Notes: generated by a model from the sequence alone, not told the origin. Positions 8,442 through 16,694 are shown, counted from the stretch's first letter. The stretch: 42,721 nucleotides of DNA from Candidatus Vogelbacteria bacterium (GCA_903864935.1 CAIPHT010000004.1:1-42721); one strand, 5' to 3'. A program made the numbers and translations.

Positions 8442-9890
8442 ATGGCTGGCGAAACAATTATCAATTTTGACCAAGTGTCCTTCAAATATGGACATAACCA
8501 CCCCATCTTAGATGAGGTGGACTTTTCGGTGCGCCGAGGGACTAAGATTACTCTCATGGGGCAGAACGGGGCAGGCAAGAGCACCATCTTCCAACTCTTG
8601 ACCGGAGTCGCGAGACCCGATGAGGGGATTATTAATGTCTCAGAAAAAATCAGTATCGCGACGGCCCGCCAAGTGATCCCGCGCGACCAGTTGGAACTCA
8701 CTGTACGCGAATTCTTCCAAAAATGTTTTAAGCAAAAAGTTTATGATATTGATCCCCGGATTGATGCGGTCTTAGAGACCGTCAATCTTAGCGCTCCTCA
8801 CGACCGCTTGGTAAAATCTTTTTCTGGTGGACAGCAGGCGCGCTTGCTCTTGGCGGGGGCCTTAATTCAAGATCCCGACCTCTTGCTTCTAGATGAGCCG
8901 ACTAATAATCTCGATAAGGCTGGTATTGCTCACCTGACTGACTTTCTCAAAAATTATGAGAAGACTTGTATTGTAATCTCGCACGATGCTGATTTCTTAA
9001 ACGCTTTTACCGATGGCATTCTCTACCTCGATGTCTTCACTAAGAAGGTTGAGCAATACGCTGGCAATTATTTTGATGTGGTTAAACAAATCACGGCCAA
9101 GATTGAGAAAGATAATGCCAAGAATGCTCAACTCTCTAAGACCATTCAAGAGAAAAAAGATAAGGCCAATTTCTTTGCCAATAAGGGTGGTAAGATGCGT
9201 ATCCTGGCCAAGCGTATGCGTGACTTGGCTGAAGAGATGGAGGAAGACAAGGCCGATATCCGCCGTGAGGACAAAACCATTAAACCTTTTATTATCCCGG
9301 CTCAAGCCGATTTGTCTGGTGAGATTCTTAATATCAGTTCGTGCTCGGTGATTAAGAATCATAAATCAACGACAAGGAAGGTGAATATTTCGCTTAAGAA
9401 AAATCAGCACCTACTTTTGTCTGGTCCGAATGGGATTGGGAAGAGCACTTTGCTTGAAGCGATTGCTAGTGGCGAGTCTAAGGGCTCGGTGATTGCCCCA
9501 GGGATAAAGGTTGGTTATTACCGTCAAGATTTCTCGACTCTAAATTTCGAAGACACTGTGAGGGAGTCTTTGCTCTCGGTGATGACAGAACAGATTGAGG
9601 AGAGACTGCGCGCTACAGCGGCCAGTTTCTTGATTGGAGCGGACCTAATTAATTCTAAAATTGGCAATTTGTCTGAAGGGCAAAAAGGTCTCGTGGCCTT
9701 TGCTCGACTTGTTTTGCAAAAGCCCGGTCTTCTTATTCTTGATGAGCCAACTAATCACATTAACTTCCGTCATTTACCGGTTATTGCCGAGGCACTTAAT
9801 AAATATCAGGGTGCGATGATTCTCGTTAGCCACGTGCCCGAATTCGTGGCCCAGATTCGCATTGATGAGACCCTTGATTTGGGGAAATAG
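8442..9890 (+). CDS. ABC-F family ATP-binding cassette protein
   Basis: Two nucleotide-binding domains: GQNGAGKST/SGGQQARLLLAGAL/LLLDEPTNNLD and GPNGIGKST/LSEGQKGLVAFARL/LILDEPTNHIN. Confidence 0.93.
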   Translation: MAGETIINFDQVSFKYGHNHPILDEVDFSVRRGTKITLMGQNGAGKSTIFQLLTGVARPDEGIINVSEKISIATARQVIPRDQLELTVREFFQKCFKQKVYDIDPRIDAVLETVNLSAPHDRLVKSFSGGQQARLLLAGALIQDPDLLLLDEPTNNLDKAGIAHLTDFLKNYEKTCIVISHDADFLNAFTDGILYLDVFTKKVEQYAGNYFDVVKQITAKIEKDNAKNAQLSKTIQEKKDKANFFANKGGKMRILAKRMRDLAEEMEEDKADIRREDKTIKPFIIPAQADLSGEILNISSCSVIKNHKSTTRKVNISLKKNQHLLLSGPNGIGKSTLLEAIASGESKGSVIAPGIKVGYYRQDFSTLNFEDTVRESLLSVMTEQIEERLRATAASFLIGADLINSKIGNLSEGQKGLVAFARLVLQKPGLLILDEPTNHINFRHLPVIAEALNKYQGAMILVSHVPEFVAQIRIDETLDLGK

Positions 9891-9896
9891 AATCCG

Positions 9897-9925
9897 TTGA
9901 CTTGTTGGCAGATGTATCCTATACT
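9897..9925 (+). promoter_or_regulatory. Sigma-70-like promoter of the cold-shock gene
   Basis: TTGACT (9897-9902) - 17 nt - TATACT (9920-9925). Confidence 0.75.
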
Positions 9926-10006
9926 AGGGGTAACAAAAGTTGCTATCTAAACAAGTCGATTTATATATCTCTATTGTACATTATCAAGTTTAAGCCAAAC
10001 AATTAA

Positions 10007-10204
10007 ATGACTGGTACTATCAAAAGACTCACCCCCAACGGTTTTGGTTTCATCGGAGTTGAAGGTATGGAGAAGGATCTCTTCTTCCATAGCAATGCTC
10101 TTGTTGGCGTTACCTTCGAAGAGCTTCGTGAAGGTGATCTCCTCAGCTTTGAAACTGAGCAAACCCAGAAGGGTCCTAATGCTGTCAACGTTCAGCGTGC
10201 CTAA
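10007..10204 (+). CDS. Cold-shock domain protein (CspA family)
   Basis: MTGTIKRLTPNGFGFIGVEGMEKDLFFHSNAL ... GDLLSFETEQTQKGPNAVNVQ. Confidence 0.93.
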   Translation: MTGTIKRLTPNGFGFIGVEGMEKDLFFHSNALVGVTFEELREGDLLSFETEQTQKGPNAVNVQRA

Positions 10205-10228
10205 ACGTTCTCGTTGATTTCAGTGCAA

Positions 10229-10261
10229 AAACCCCGCGCCTAACCGGCGCGGGGTTTTTGC
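10229..10261 (+). terminator. Rho-independent terminator
   Basis: AAAAACCCCGCGCCTAACCGGCGCGGGGTTTTTG. Confidence 0.9.
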
Positions 10262-10366
10262 TTGACCCACTTTCTCTCTGGTGTTATGACTAAGAAGGAA
10301 TTGTCGTCAGCTTGTTGCTGACTTGAAATATCCAAACTCAAACCCTAAGGGGAAAGGAAATAAGCC
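10262..10366 (+). promoter_or_regulatory. Promoter plus structured 5' leader, copy A of the TTGAAATA leader family
   Basis: TTGACC-17 nt-TATGAC; stem GTCAGC-TTGTT-GCTGAC (10306-10322) followed immediately by TTGAAATA; GGGGAAAGGA SD-like. Confidence 0.75.
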
Positions 10367-11080
10367 ATGGAACTTTTTGTTGAGTTGTCGGGTCTGGGGC
10401 ACTATGGTGTCTGCACTATTGTCCCGCCGGACCTTCTTCGTGCGCTTCGAGACATGATTGAGAATTCTGCTCATGCGGCGAAATTCAAAAGCTCAATCAG
10501 CGAGACTGGCCCCTTCGGTGTCGACGAAGCTCTCCGCCCCAACTTCTATGGGGACAAGGAAGAAGCTCTTAAGGTGATCTGGATTCCGGGGAAACTTGAG
10601 GGGGCCATGCTTTCGCACGAGATCTTGAGGCAGTGCGCTTCTCTGCTCGAACCTCAGTCTCCGCTGCCGGTTGATGACAAGACCTTGACTTTGGAGGTCG
10701 CCGTGGGGAGGTCTGGTAGTGATGGCTGGTATGTTCACGCTCGTTTCAGCGCTCCTGTCTGGGACGTGATCGAGGGACCCTTTTTCCCAGAGATCCTACC
10801 TCACATCAATCGGGAAATTCGTGACTGGTGGGAGGACTATAATGGGTGGAGGGGAAAGCGTGAGTGCACGACCCTCTTCAAAGGGAGAGATGGTCCGACT
10901 TTGCAAATCTACCAATCCTCTGGTAATGGCTTGTGGATCGCTGGCAGCCGGAAGGATCGGGAACTTGGCCAAGAATTCCAGTTCTACGACCATAACACCG
11001 ATTACCATGCACAGGCCTTTGCCCACATTATTGGCCTGTGCTTCGTCTTGAAACACTGCCGACAGTCTGTCGGTGCCTGA
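10367..11080 (+). CDS. Hypothetical protein (ORFan)
   Basis: 237-aa ORF with own promoter, leader, SD and terminator; no recognised domain. Confidence 0.75.
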   Translation: MELFVELSGLGHYGVCTIVPPDLLRALRDMIENSAHAAKFKSSISETGPFGVDEALRPNFYGDKEEALKVIWIPGKLEGAMLSHEILRQCASLLEPQSPLPVDDKTLTLEVAVGRSGSDGWYVHARFSAPVWDVIEGPFFPEILPHINREIRDWWEDYNGWRGKRECTTLFKGRDGPTLQIYQSSGNGLWIAGSRKDRELGQEFQFYDHNTDYHAQAFAHIIGLCFVLKHCRQSVGA

Positions 11081-11090
11081 GTTTGGTCCT

Positions 11091-11131
11091 GGCCCGCCCT
11101 CGCCTCCGGCGAAGGCGGGCCTTCTTTTTTT
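11091..11131 (+). terminator. Rho-independent terminator
   Basis: GGCCCGCC CTCGCC...GGCG AAGGCGGGCC followed by TTCTTTTTTT. Confidence 0.8.
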
Positions 11132-11143
11132 ATGCTACAATTC

Positions 11144-11177
11144 ACCCTGTGGAGTAGTTTGCTATACTCCACAGGGT
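11144..11177. promoter_or_regulatory. Perfect 13-bp inverted repeat overlapping a -10 box (putative operator)
   Basis: ACCCTGTGGAGTA - 8 nt - TACTCCACAGGGT; TATACT at 11163-11168; ATG at 11184. Confidence 0.75.
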
Positions 11178-11183
11178 AAACAC

Positions 11184-12440
11184 ATGAACAAAAATTCAGG
11201 AAATTATGATGTTATTGTGATTGGGGGTGGTCCCTCAGGGATGATGGCGGCGGGGCGAGCGGGCGAGCGCGGGCTCAAGGTTCTTCTCTTGGAAAAAAAT
11301 CGCGGGCTTGGCGACAAGCTCAAGATTACCGGTGGTGGCCGTTGCAATATTACCAACGCGGAGATGGATAAGGAAATTTTGCTCCGGCATTATGGTGCGA
11401 GCAAAGATTTTCTTCATTCGGCTTTTGCCCAATATGGCGTAGAGGATACTTTTAAATTTTTTGAAGCACGGGGTTTGCCTTTGGTGATTGAAGCGAGGAA
11501 ACGCGCTTTTCCTAAAACGCAACGCGCCGAAGATGTCTTCAAAGTGCTCGAAAAATATTTAAGTGACAATAATGTGGTAGTAAAAACTGGGGTGAGAGTC
11601 TCAGAGATTAGGCCTGGTGAAGGTAAGATTAAATCTGTCGTGGCTGGTGGTGTCGAATATGAAGCGCGAGCCGTCGTGCTTGCCACGGGTGGCTTATCGC
11701 ATCCAGAGACGGGGGCGACGGGCGATGGCTTCTCGTGGCTCACGCGGCTTGGCCACACTGTTAAACAGCCGACCCCTGATATCGTACCTTTGGCTGTCAA
11801 AGAGAAATGGGTTAAAGATCTCTCGGGACTTTCGCTGTCATTTATGAAAATTACTTTTTTCTTGGATAAGAAGAAGACTTTTTCTAAAACTGGCAAAATT
11901 CTCTTCACTCATTTTGGTCTCTCGGGGCCTTTGATTATGAATAGCGCTCGAGCGGTTAAAGATTTGCTTAAGGCTGGGGTGGTGACCGCCGAGATAGATA
12001 CTTATCCGGATACCGATTTGGGCGCGTTAGAAAAAAATATGATCAAAATTTTTGATCAGAATAAAAATCGCGATCTCAAAAATATTATGAAAGAGCTCAC
12101 GCCCGAGGGTCTGGACGAGACCGTAATGGTCCTGCTTAAAAATATTGATTTCAATAAGAAGGTGCACAGTGTGACAGTGGAGGAGAGAAAGCAACTTACT
12201 CACTTGCTCAAAGCCTTACCGCTCACCATCACCGGCCTCCTGGGCTTCGAGCGCGCCGTCGTCTCGGATGGGGGAGTAATGCTCACCGAGATGGATATGC
12301 GCACCATGCAATCTAAGCTTTTTAGTAATTTATACATTACCGGAGACCTTCTTAATATCACTCGCCCGTCGGGCGGTTATTCGCTCCAACTCTGCTGGAC
12401 GACCGGTTTTGTCGCGGGGGATAAGCTCTTGCCTAGCTAA
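11184..12440 (+). CDS. NAD(P)/FAD-dependent oxidoreductase, HI0933/BaiN-like flavoprotein
   Basis: DVIVIGGGPSGMMAAGRAGERG ... LLLEKN ... KITGGGRCNITN ... GGLSHPETGATGDGFSW ... NLYITGDLLNITRPSGGYSLQLCWTTGFVAG. Confidence 0.92.
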   Translation: MNKNSGNYDVIVIGGGPSGMMAAGRAGERGLKVLLLEKNRGLGDKLKITGGGRCNITNAEMDKEILLRHYGASKDFLHSAFAQYGVEDTFKFFEARGLPLVIEARKRAFPKTQRAEDVFKVLEKYLSDNNVVVKTGVRVSEIRPGEGKIKSVVAGGVEYEARAVVLATGGLSHPETGATGDGFSWLTRLGHTVKQPTPDIVPLAVKEKWVKDLSGLSLSFMKITFFLDKKKTFSKTGKILFTHFGLSGPLIMNSARAVKDLLKAGVVTAEIDTYPDTDLGALEKNMIKIFDQNKNRDLKNIMKELTPEGLDETVMVLLKNIDFNKKVHSVTVEERKQLTHLLKALPLTITGLLGFERAVVSDGGVMLTEMDMRTMQSKLFSNLYITGDLLNITRPSGGYSLQLCWTTGFVAGDKLLPS

Positions 12441-12502
12441 TTTGGGCAGTATCTGGTATAATTAGGGTATATTAGTAATTAACAATATTTTAATAAAGTA
12501 TT

Positions 12503-12757
12503 ATGGCTACAACTAATTCAGCTTTCATGAAGCCTATGACCATCAGCGAAGAACTCGCCGAGGTTGTTGGTAAGGGTCCAATGCCTCGTTCAGAGGTTGT
12601 TAAGGCTCTTTGGGTCTATATTAAGAAGCACGATCTTCAGGATCCTAAGAACAAGCGCAATATTGTTGCTGACGATAAGCTTAAGGCCGTCTTCGGTGGC
12701 AAGGATGTCGTCAACATGTTTGAGATGACCAAGCTCGTCTCCAAGCACCTTTCCTAA
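12503..12757 (+). CDS. SWIB/MDM2 domain protein
   Basis: GPMPRSEVVKALWVYIKKHDLQDPKNKRNIVADDKLKAVFGGKDVVNMFEMTKLVSKHL matches the SWIB fold. Confidence 0.92.
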   Translation: MATTNSAFMKPMTISEELAEVVGKGPMPRSEVVKALWVYIKKHDLQDPKNKRNIVADDKLKAVFGGKDVVNMFEMTKLVSKHLS

Positions 12758-12767
12758 GATATTTAAA

Positions 12768-12808
12768 CAAAACCCCGCGGCGCTTTTGCGTCGCGGGGTT
12801 TTGTTTTT
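12768..12808 (+). terminator. Rho-independent terminator
   Basis: AAAACCCCGCGGCGCTTTTGCGTCGCGGGGTTTTG. Confidence 0.9.
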
Positions 12809-12824
12809 ATCAAGAATGCCCAAC

Positions 12825-12863
12825 ATCAAAAATGTGCAACACCGAGTGTTGCACATTTTTGAT
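12825..12863. repeat. Perfect 18-bp palindrome (terminator-like), copy 1
   Basis: ATCAAAAATGTGCAACAC-CGA-GTGTTGCACATTTTTGAT. Confidence 0.85.
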
Positions 12864-12998
12864 TGACTTTATTTGTCGAACGGGGCAATCTGATAATGGA
12901 AACTAGGTCCGTGGACTGCTACATAAGCATCTTCTTACTTGGCAAGGGGTGTGATGCCATTCGGGCGTGTGTAGATAAGCGGATACAGGAGAATTGAC

Positions 12999-13715
12999 AT
13001 GAGAGTAGAGTTCCACCAGAGGGCGAATAGTTACGATGCCGCCAGAGCGGCAAGATCGGCAATCTCAAGGCACTTCCTTCAAGAGATTAAGCGCTCTGAT
13101 GAGCCGGGCGCAACGGGGAAAATTCGTCTTGGATCTATCGATGGAGTCTCGCTTGGAGAAGACTTTCCCCAATTGAAGGGCTGGAGCAGTGGACTTCAAT
13201 CAGTGATGGCGAGCTTTGCCGATCTTAAGAGTGGCCTAATGAACAGTTCTTTGGATTTGGTCATCGAGCACAATGGTCATCAGCCTGTCGCTATTGGAGG
13301 ATCCTTCTTCCTTCGTGTTCCTTTCGGTGACGGTATTTTTCTTGAAGTGAATTTTAGGGAAGAGCTTGATGGCTCGTGTGCTGACCCGATGGAAATTCTG
13401 GGACCGCCAACGTCAGAGAATCTCACTCTTTCTCGAGTTCTCATGGCTGGGCAGAGGAAGTTGACGGTCGTTGAGCCTAAGTTTCCAGACAGCGATTGCC
13501 GGTCCATGGCGAGCGCCTTGACTCGATCCTTGCAGAAGAGACAGGGATACTATGGCTGGGAGAAAGAGGGCACTCTTGATGGCCAGGATCTTCATTCCGA
13601 GCTTCCCCTCCGGGCAGCGAGGCTTGAGCTGACCCTGGTCGAAGAAGGGTTCCACTTCACCCACGGGACTCTCGGCCCGACATTGCGTCACCTGGCCGAG
13701 CAGTACCTGACCTAG
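12999..13715 (+). CDS. Hypothetical protein (ORFan)
   Basis: 238-aa ORF with upstream leader, SD-like ACAGGAGA and downstream terminator; no recognised domain. Confidence 0.72.
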   Translation: MRVEFHQRANSYDAARAARSAISRHFLQEIKRSDEPGATGKIRLGSIDGVSLGEDFPQLKGWSSGLQSVMASFADLKSGLMNSSLDLVIEHNGHQPVAIGGSFFLRVPFGDGIFLEVNFREELDGSCADPMEILGPPTSENLTLSRVLMAGQRKLTVVEPKFPDSDCRSMASALTRSLQKRQGYYGWEKEGTLDGQDLHSELPLRAARLELTLVEEGFHFTHGTLGPTLRHLAEQYLT

Positions 13716-13737
13716 ACGACACCGCTTCATCATAGAG

Positions 13738-13778
13738 AACCGCCCCACTAGGGCCTCTCTTGGTGGGGCGGTTTTTCT
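13738..13778 (+). terminator. Rho-independent terminator
   Basis: AACCGCCCCAC ... GTGGGGCGGTT followed by TTTCTTC. Confidence 0.88.
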
Positions 13779-13793
13779 TCTGGAAAAAAACAC

Positions 13794-13824
13794 TTGACAA
13801 AAAGATTATCTTAAGATAATCTTT
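13794..13824 (+). promoter_or_regulatory. Promoter with embedded 24-bp perfect palindromic operator of the TA module
   Basis: TTGACA (13794-13799) - 17 nt - TAATCT (13817-13822); palindrome AAAGATTATCTTAAGATAATCTTT (13801-13824). Confidence 0.85.
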
Positions 13825-13828
13825 AGAT

Positions 13829-14047
13829 ATGACTAAAATAATTGGTTTGAAGGAATTAAGGGAGAACACCGAGACTTATTTGACCCAGGTTAAGAAAGGT
13901 AATAGCTTTTTAGTTTTGCGTCGTTCTGAGCCAATCTTTAAAATCTCACCCGTTGATGAGGCCGAAGAGCTTTGGGAGAAGGTAATCGATTTTACTAAGA
14001 TCAAAAAGGGTGGTGTCTCTCTTGATCAGATTCTTGCCCGACTTTAA
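13829..14047 (+). CDS. Antitoxin, Phd/YefM family
   Basis: MTKIIGLKELRENTETYLTQVKKGNSFLVLRRSEPIFKISPV; directly followed by a RelE-like toxin. Confidence 0.88.
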   Translation: MTKIIGLKELRENTETYLTQVKKGNSFLVLRRSEPIFKISPVDEAEELWEKVIDFTKIKKGGVSLDQILARL

Positions 14048-14050
14048 TTT

Positions 14051-14293
14051 ATGGATAAAATAAGCAAAGCTCTGGCTAAGTTAACAGAAAAGGAAAAAGA
14101 AGCGATTGCCGAAATTTTTGTAAAAATTAAAGCTGGCAAAATTGCTGGCTTAGATCTTAAGAAACTTAAGGGCTACGATGATATTTATCGCGTGCGTTTT
14201 GGTAAATGGCGAGTGATTTATAGAACAGAAAAAGGGAATAAGATTTTTCTCGTCTGGTTTGAAAGACGAAGCGATAATACTTATAAATTTTAA
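14051..14293 (+). CDS. Toxin, RelE/ParE superfamily
   Basis: LKKLKGYDDIYRVRFGKWRVIYRTEKGNKIFLVWFERRSD, typical RelE-like core. Confidence 0.88.
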   Translation: MDKISKALAKLTEKEKEAIAEIFVKIKAGKIAGLDLKKLKGYDDIYRVRFGKWRVIYRTEKGNKIFLVWFERRSDNTYKF

Positions 14294-14333
14294 TCAAAAA
14301 ATGGCCAACACCGGGTGTTGGCCATTTTTTGAT
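14293..14333. repeat. Perfect 20-bp palindrome (terminator-like), variant of the 12825 and 14623 palindromes
   Basis: ATCAAAAAATGGCCAACACC-G-GGTGTTGGCCATTTTTTGAT. Confidence 0.85.
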
Positions 14334-14426
14334 AGACACAGGGGATTTTTGTTGTGCTAATAATGGCTCAGGTTTTGGACAAAGAATAGCAATGTCTCAA
14401 ATTCTCTACGGAGAGTAGGTGATTGT

Positions 14427-14570
14427 ATGACAGAGAAAAGATTGACCCCCAAACAACGCAAAGTGGTGATGGCCCTGGACCGGCGCATCTCTCTTTGCGA
14501 CGAGACCACCGTAGGGGAACGCACTCGAGAGCTACTAATCAAGCTCCGCCAACAACTTGCTCTGTCCTGA
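14427..14570 (+). CDS. Small hypothetical protein (47 aa), absent from the ORF track
   Basis: Manual translation: MTEKRLTPKQRKVVMALDRRISLCDETTVGERTRELLIKLRQQLALS*; SD-like GGAGAGTAGGTG. Confidence 0.55.
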   Translation: MTEKRLTPKQRKVVMALDRRISLCDETTVGERTRELLIKLRQQLALS

Positions 14571-14622
14571 TACTTCTCAGGACAAATCCACCTCGAGCCA
14601 GACGGCCCGGGGTGTTTTTTAT

Positions 14623-14653
14623 AAAATGTGCAACACCGAGTGTTGCACATTTT
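14623..14653. repeat. 14-bp palindrome (terminator-like), copy 2
   Basis: AAAATGTGCAACAC-CGA-GTGTTGCACATTTT, nearly identical to copy 1. Confidence 0.85.
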
Positions 14654-14656
14654 TGA

Positions 14657-14760
14657 TTGACCGTTTTTCTTTTTGGTGTTATGACTAAGGCAGAATTGCT
14701 ATCGGCCCAAGGCTGATTTGAAATATATGACCATCTAAACCCAAACCCCCGGAAGGAGGA
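14657..14760 (+). promoter_or_regulatory. Promoter plus structured leader, copy B of the TTGAAATA family (104-bp repeat)
   Basis: TTGACC-17-TATGAC; stem ATCGGCC-CAA-GGCTGAT then TTGAAATA; GGAAGGAGGA. 101/104 identical to 15816..15919. Confidence 0.82.
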
Positions 14761-14767
14761 TAGACTT

Positions 14768-15757
14768 ATGTTGCCTGATGTTGATGAGAAAAAACAGGCC
14801 TATAGGGCGATTGCCTCGTTACGTTATATCGATTGGGAGACGGTAGTCAAAGCCGCTCAAAAGTTTCTCCCCGAAGAGGAGAGAACCAGTGAGTACCTTC
14901 GCCTCGTTGACGCTGAAGTCTCTGATAGCCATACTCTTGGTCTTTTCAAGACTCTGGCCCTGTTGCCCGAAGCGGAACGGGTGGTAAAAGTCAAAGAGCT
15001 CATCCAGAACCCTCGACTTGTTAACCATATAGCTGAGCTGATTAATCTTCTGCCCGAGGCAGAGAAAGCCAATGAGAACAAACGACTGTTCGACTCTTAT
15101 CTCGCTAATGGCCACCTGTCTTCGGCTCAAGAGCTTGGTCGGGCAATTGGTCGGAATCTTACAGACAAGGATGTTCTTTTTGTCATTGAGGAAGCAAAAA
15201 GGTACCACTACGGCGAAGTCTATATGGCCAAGGCACTGGACTTTCTCTCGGAGCCTTCACGAAGCGAAGAACTGAACAAGCTTTTGGTGGGGATGATAAC
15301 CAAGAGCTCCCCCAAAGCGATCTTGGAAGTTGCCCTGATCGTTGGGCACGACCTTACCGATAAAGAAAAGGAGCTCATTCTCGAAAGCTGTCTCTCTCGG
15401 TCAGCGCTTTCTTATTCCAAGGAAGCCGCCAAACTTCTTGGCCGGGAATTAACGTTACTAGAGGTGGAGAGAATCTTTGAGGGCCAACTTGTCGTTCCTC
15501 ATTGCCTCGAGCTTGCTCTTGGCACCGCCCAAATTCTCCCCGAACCGAACAGGACCATTTGTCGGGAGAAAATCTTGGCAAGGGCTCTTCAAACGGAGAA
15601 TTACTTTGATTCGGTACAAAAAATAGTCAAAGTAATTGGCCGGGAATTGACACGACCAGAGCTTCTCGCTTTTCTTGAACGGATATCTGGCGAAGAGACG
15701 TATCGACAATCTTCTGTGGCCACCGTTGTCAACGAACTCCTAAAGGGAACTGACTGA
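14768..15757 (+). CDS. Hypothetical alpha-helical repeat protein (ORFan)
   Basis: 329 aa with recurring (I/L)GR(E/N/D)LT(D/L/R)xE units; own leader, SD and terminator. Confidence 0.75.
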   Translation: MLPDVDEKKQAYRAIASLRYIDWETVVKAAQKFLPEEERTSEYLRLVDAEVSDSHTLGLFKTLALLPEAERVVKVKELIQNPRLVNHIAELINLLPEAEKANENKRLFDSYLANGHLSSAQELGRAIGRNLTDKDVLFVIEEAKRYHYGEVYMAKALDFLSEPSRSEELNKLLVGMITKSSPKAILEVALIVGHDLTDKEKELILESCLSRSALSYSKEAAKLLGRELTLLEVERIFEGQLVVPHCLELALGTAQILPEPNRTICREKILARALQTENYFDSVQKIVKVIGRELTRPELLAFLERISGEETYRQSSVATVVNELLKGTD

Positions 15758-15777
15758 CCCCCCCACCAAGAACAAAG

Positions 15778-15817
15778 AGGCCCCGCCTCGAAGTTTGAGG
15801 TGGGGTTTCTTTTTTTT
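15778..15817 (+). terminator. Rho-independent terminator whose T-tract abuts the next -35 box
   Basis: GGCCCCGCCTCGAAGTTTGAGGTGGGGTTTCTTTTTTTT then TTGACT. Confidence 0.8.
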
Positions 15818-15919
15818 GACTCTTTTTCTTTTTGGTGTTATGACTAAGACAGAATTGCTATCGGCCCAAGGCTGATTTGAAATATATGACCATCTAAACC
15901 CAAACCCCCGGAAGGAGGA
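15816..15919 (+). promoter_or_regulatory. Promoter plus structured leader, copy C of the TTGAAATA family (104-bp repeat)
   Basis: TTGACT-17-TATGAC; same leader as copy B with 3 mismatches. Confidence 0.82.
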
Positions 15920-15926
15920 AGAAGAT

Positions 15927-16622
15927 ATGAATTTCGCCAGTGGCGCTATTACGCCTGGGTACTACTATTTGTATATGCCCAATACCTTGAGACGCTTGCG
16001 TCTTGAGATGGATGCTGACGGCATTGCTGCCGATGAGATTTTGGATCACACAAGCCCTGATATGTTTTGTGGCAGGGAGTATCCTCACTCGAGAAACCTT
16101 GATCTCGGCAACGACCAATTTGGGCAGAGCCTGTCGCCGGAACTTTCTGCCTCCGTTTGCAAAATGACCGAGCTCTTGAAGTTCGATGGTGCCAGGTGGT
16201 TCAGTCTTCACGCTCATTACTCCTTGTTCCCGGAGCTTGCCGAGTATCTAGTCCCCGAGCTGCTCTATGGGGAAGATGATCGTATTGATGAGGAGAGACA
16301 GCGGATGAAAAAAGAACTAAAGAAAAAGAAGTTCTCACGTCGCTCCGTGAAGATGCCCTTCCAAGAGCTTGATGAAGATTTTGGCTATCAGGATTACGCT
16401 TGTGATAACCCTGGTCGAACCATTCTTGAGCGGTTGAATTACGAACTTTGGGAAGGACGGTCACGCTTCGGGCAGGTCAATTCTCGCGAGATCCACTCAA
16501 TGGCCACGCCCTATCAGGTCGTCGAGTTCAAGAAGCTCGTCTTAGACGGCTATTTAAAAGAGTGCGAAGCAGCATCTCTTCTATCGAACGCCGGATTTCT
16601 TGAAGTTATTGAGAGCTTCTGA
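15927..16622 (+). CDS. Hypothetical protein (ORFan)
   Basis: 231-aa ORF with strong SD, copy C leader and terminator. Confidence 0.75.
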   Translation: MNFASGAITPGYYYLYMPNTLRRLRLEMDADGIAADEILDHTSPDMFCGREYPHSRNLDLGNDQFGQSLSPELSASVCKMTELLKFDGARWFSLHAHYSLFPELAEYLVPELLYGEDDRIDEERQRMKKELKKKKFSRRSVKMPFQELDEDFGYQDYACDNPGRTILERLNYELWEGRSRFGQVNSREIHSMATPYQVVEFKKLVLDGYLKECEAASLLSNAGFLEVIESF

Positions 16623-16642
16623 CTATTTTCATGGCTACACAA

Positions 16643-16690
16643 CAAACCCCGTCGCGCGCATGCGCGACGGGGTGTTTCTTTTTATTTTTT
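16643..16690 (+). terminator. Terminator hairpin
   Basis: ACCCCGTCGCGC-GCAT-GCGCGACGGGGT followed by a T-rich tract. Confidence 0.85.
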
Positions 16691-16694
16691 TTGA

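Noticed and set aside
8432-8701. Antisense ORFs listed in the track opposite the ABC-F, obg, rsmI, glmS and similar genes
   Set aside because: Opposite strand of well-supported conserved genes; no motif or initiation signal of their own.
13461-13475. TTGACGGTCGTTG resembling the GACGGTCGTC core
   Set aside because: Inside the coding frame of the 12999-13715 ORF and without flanking inverted arms; likely chance.
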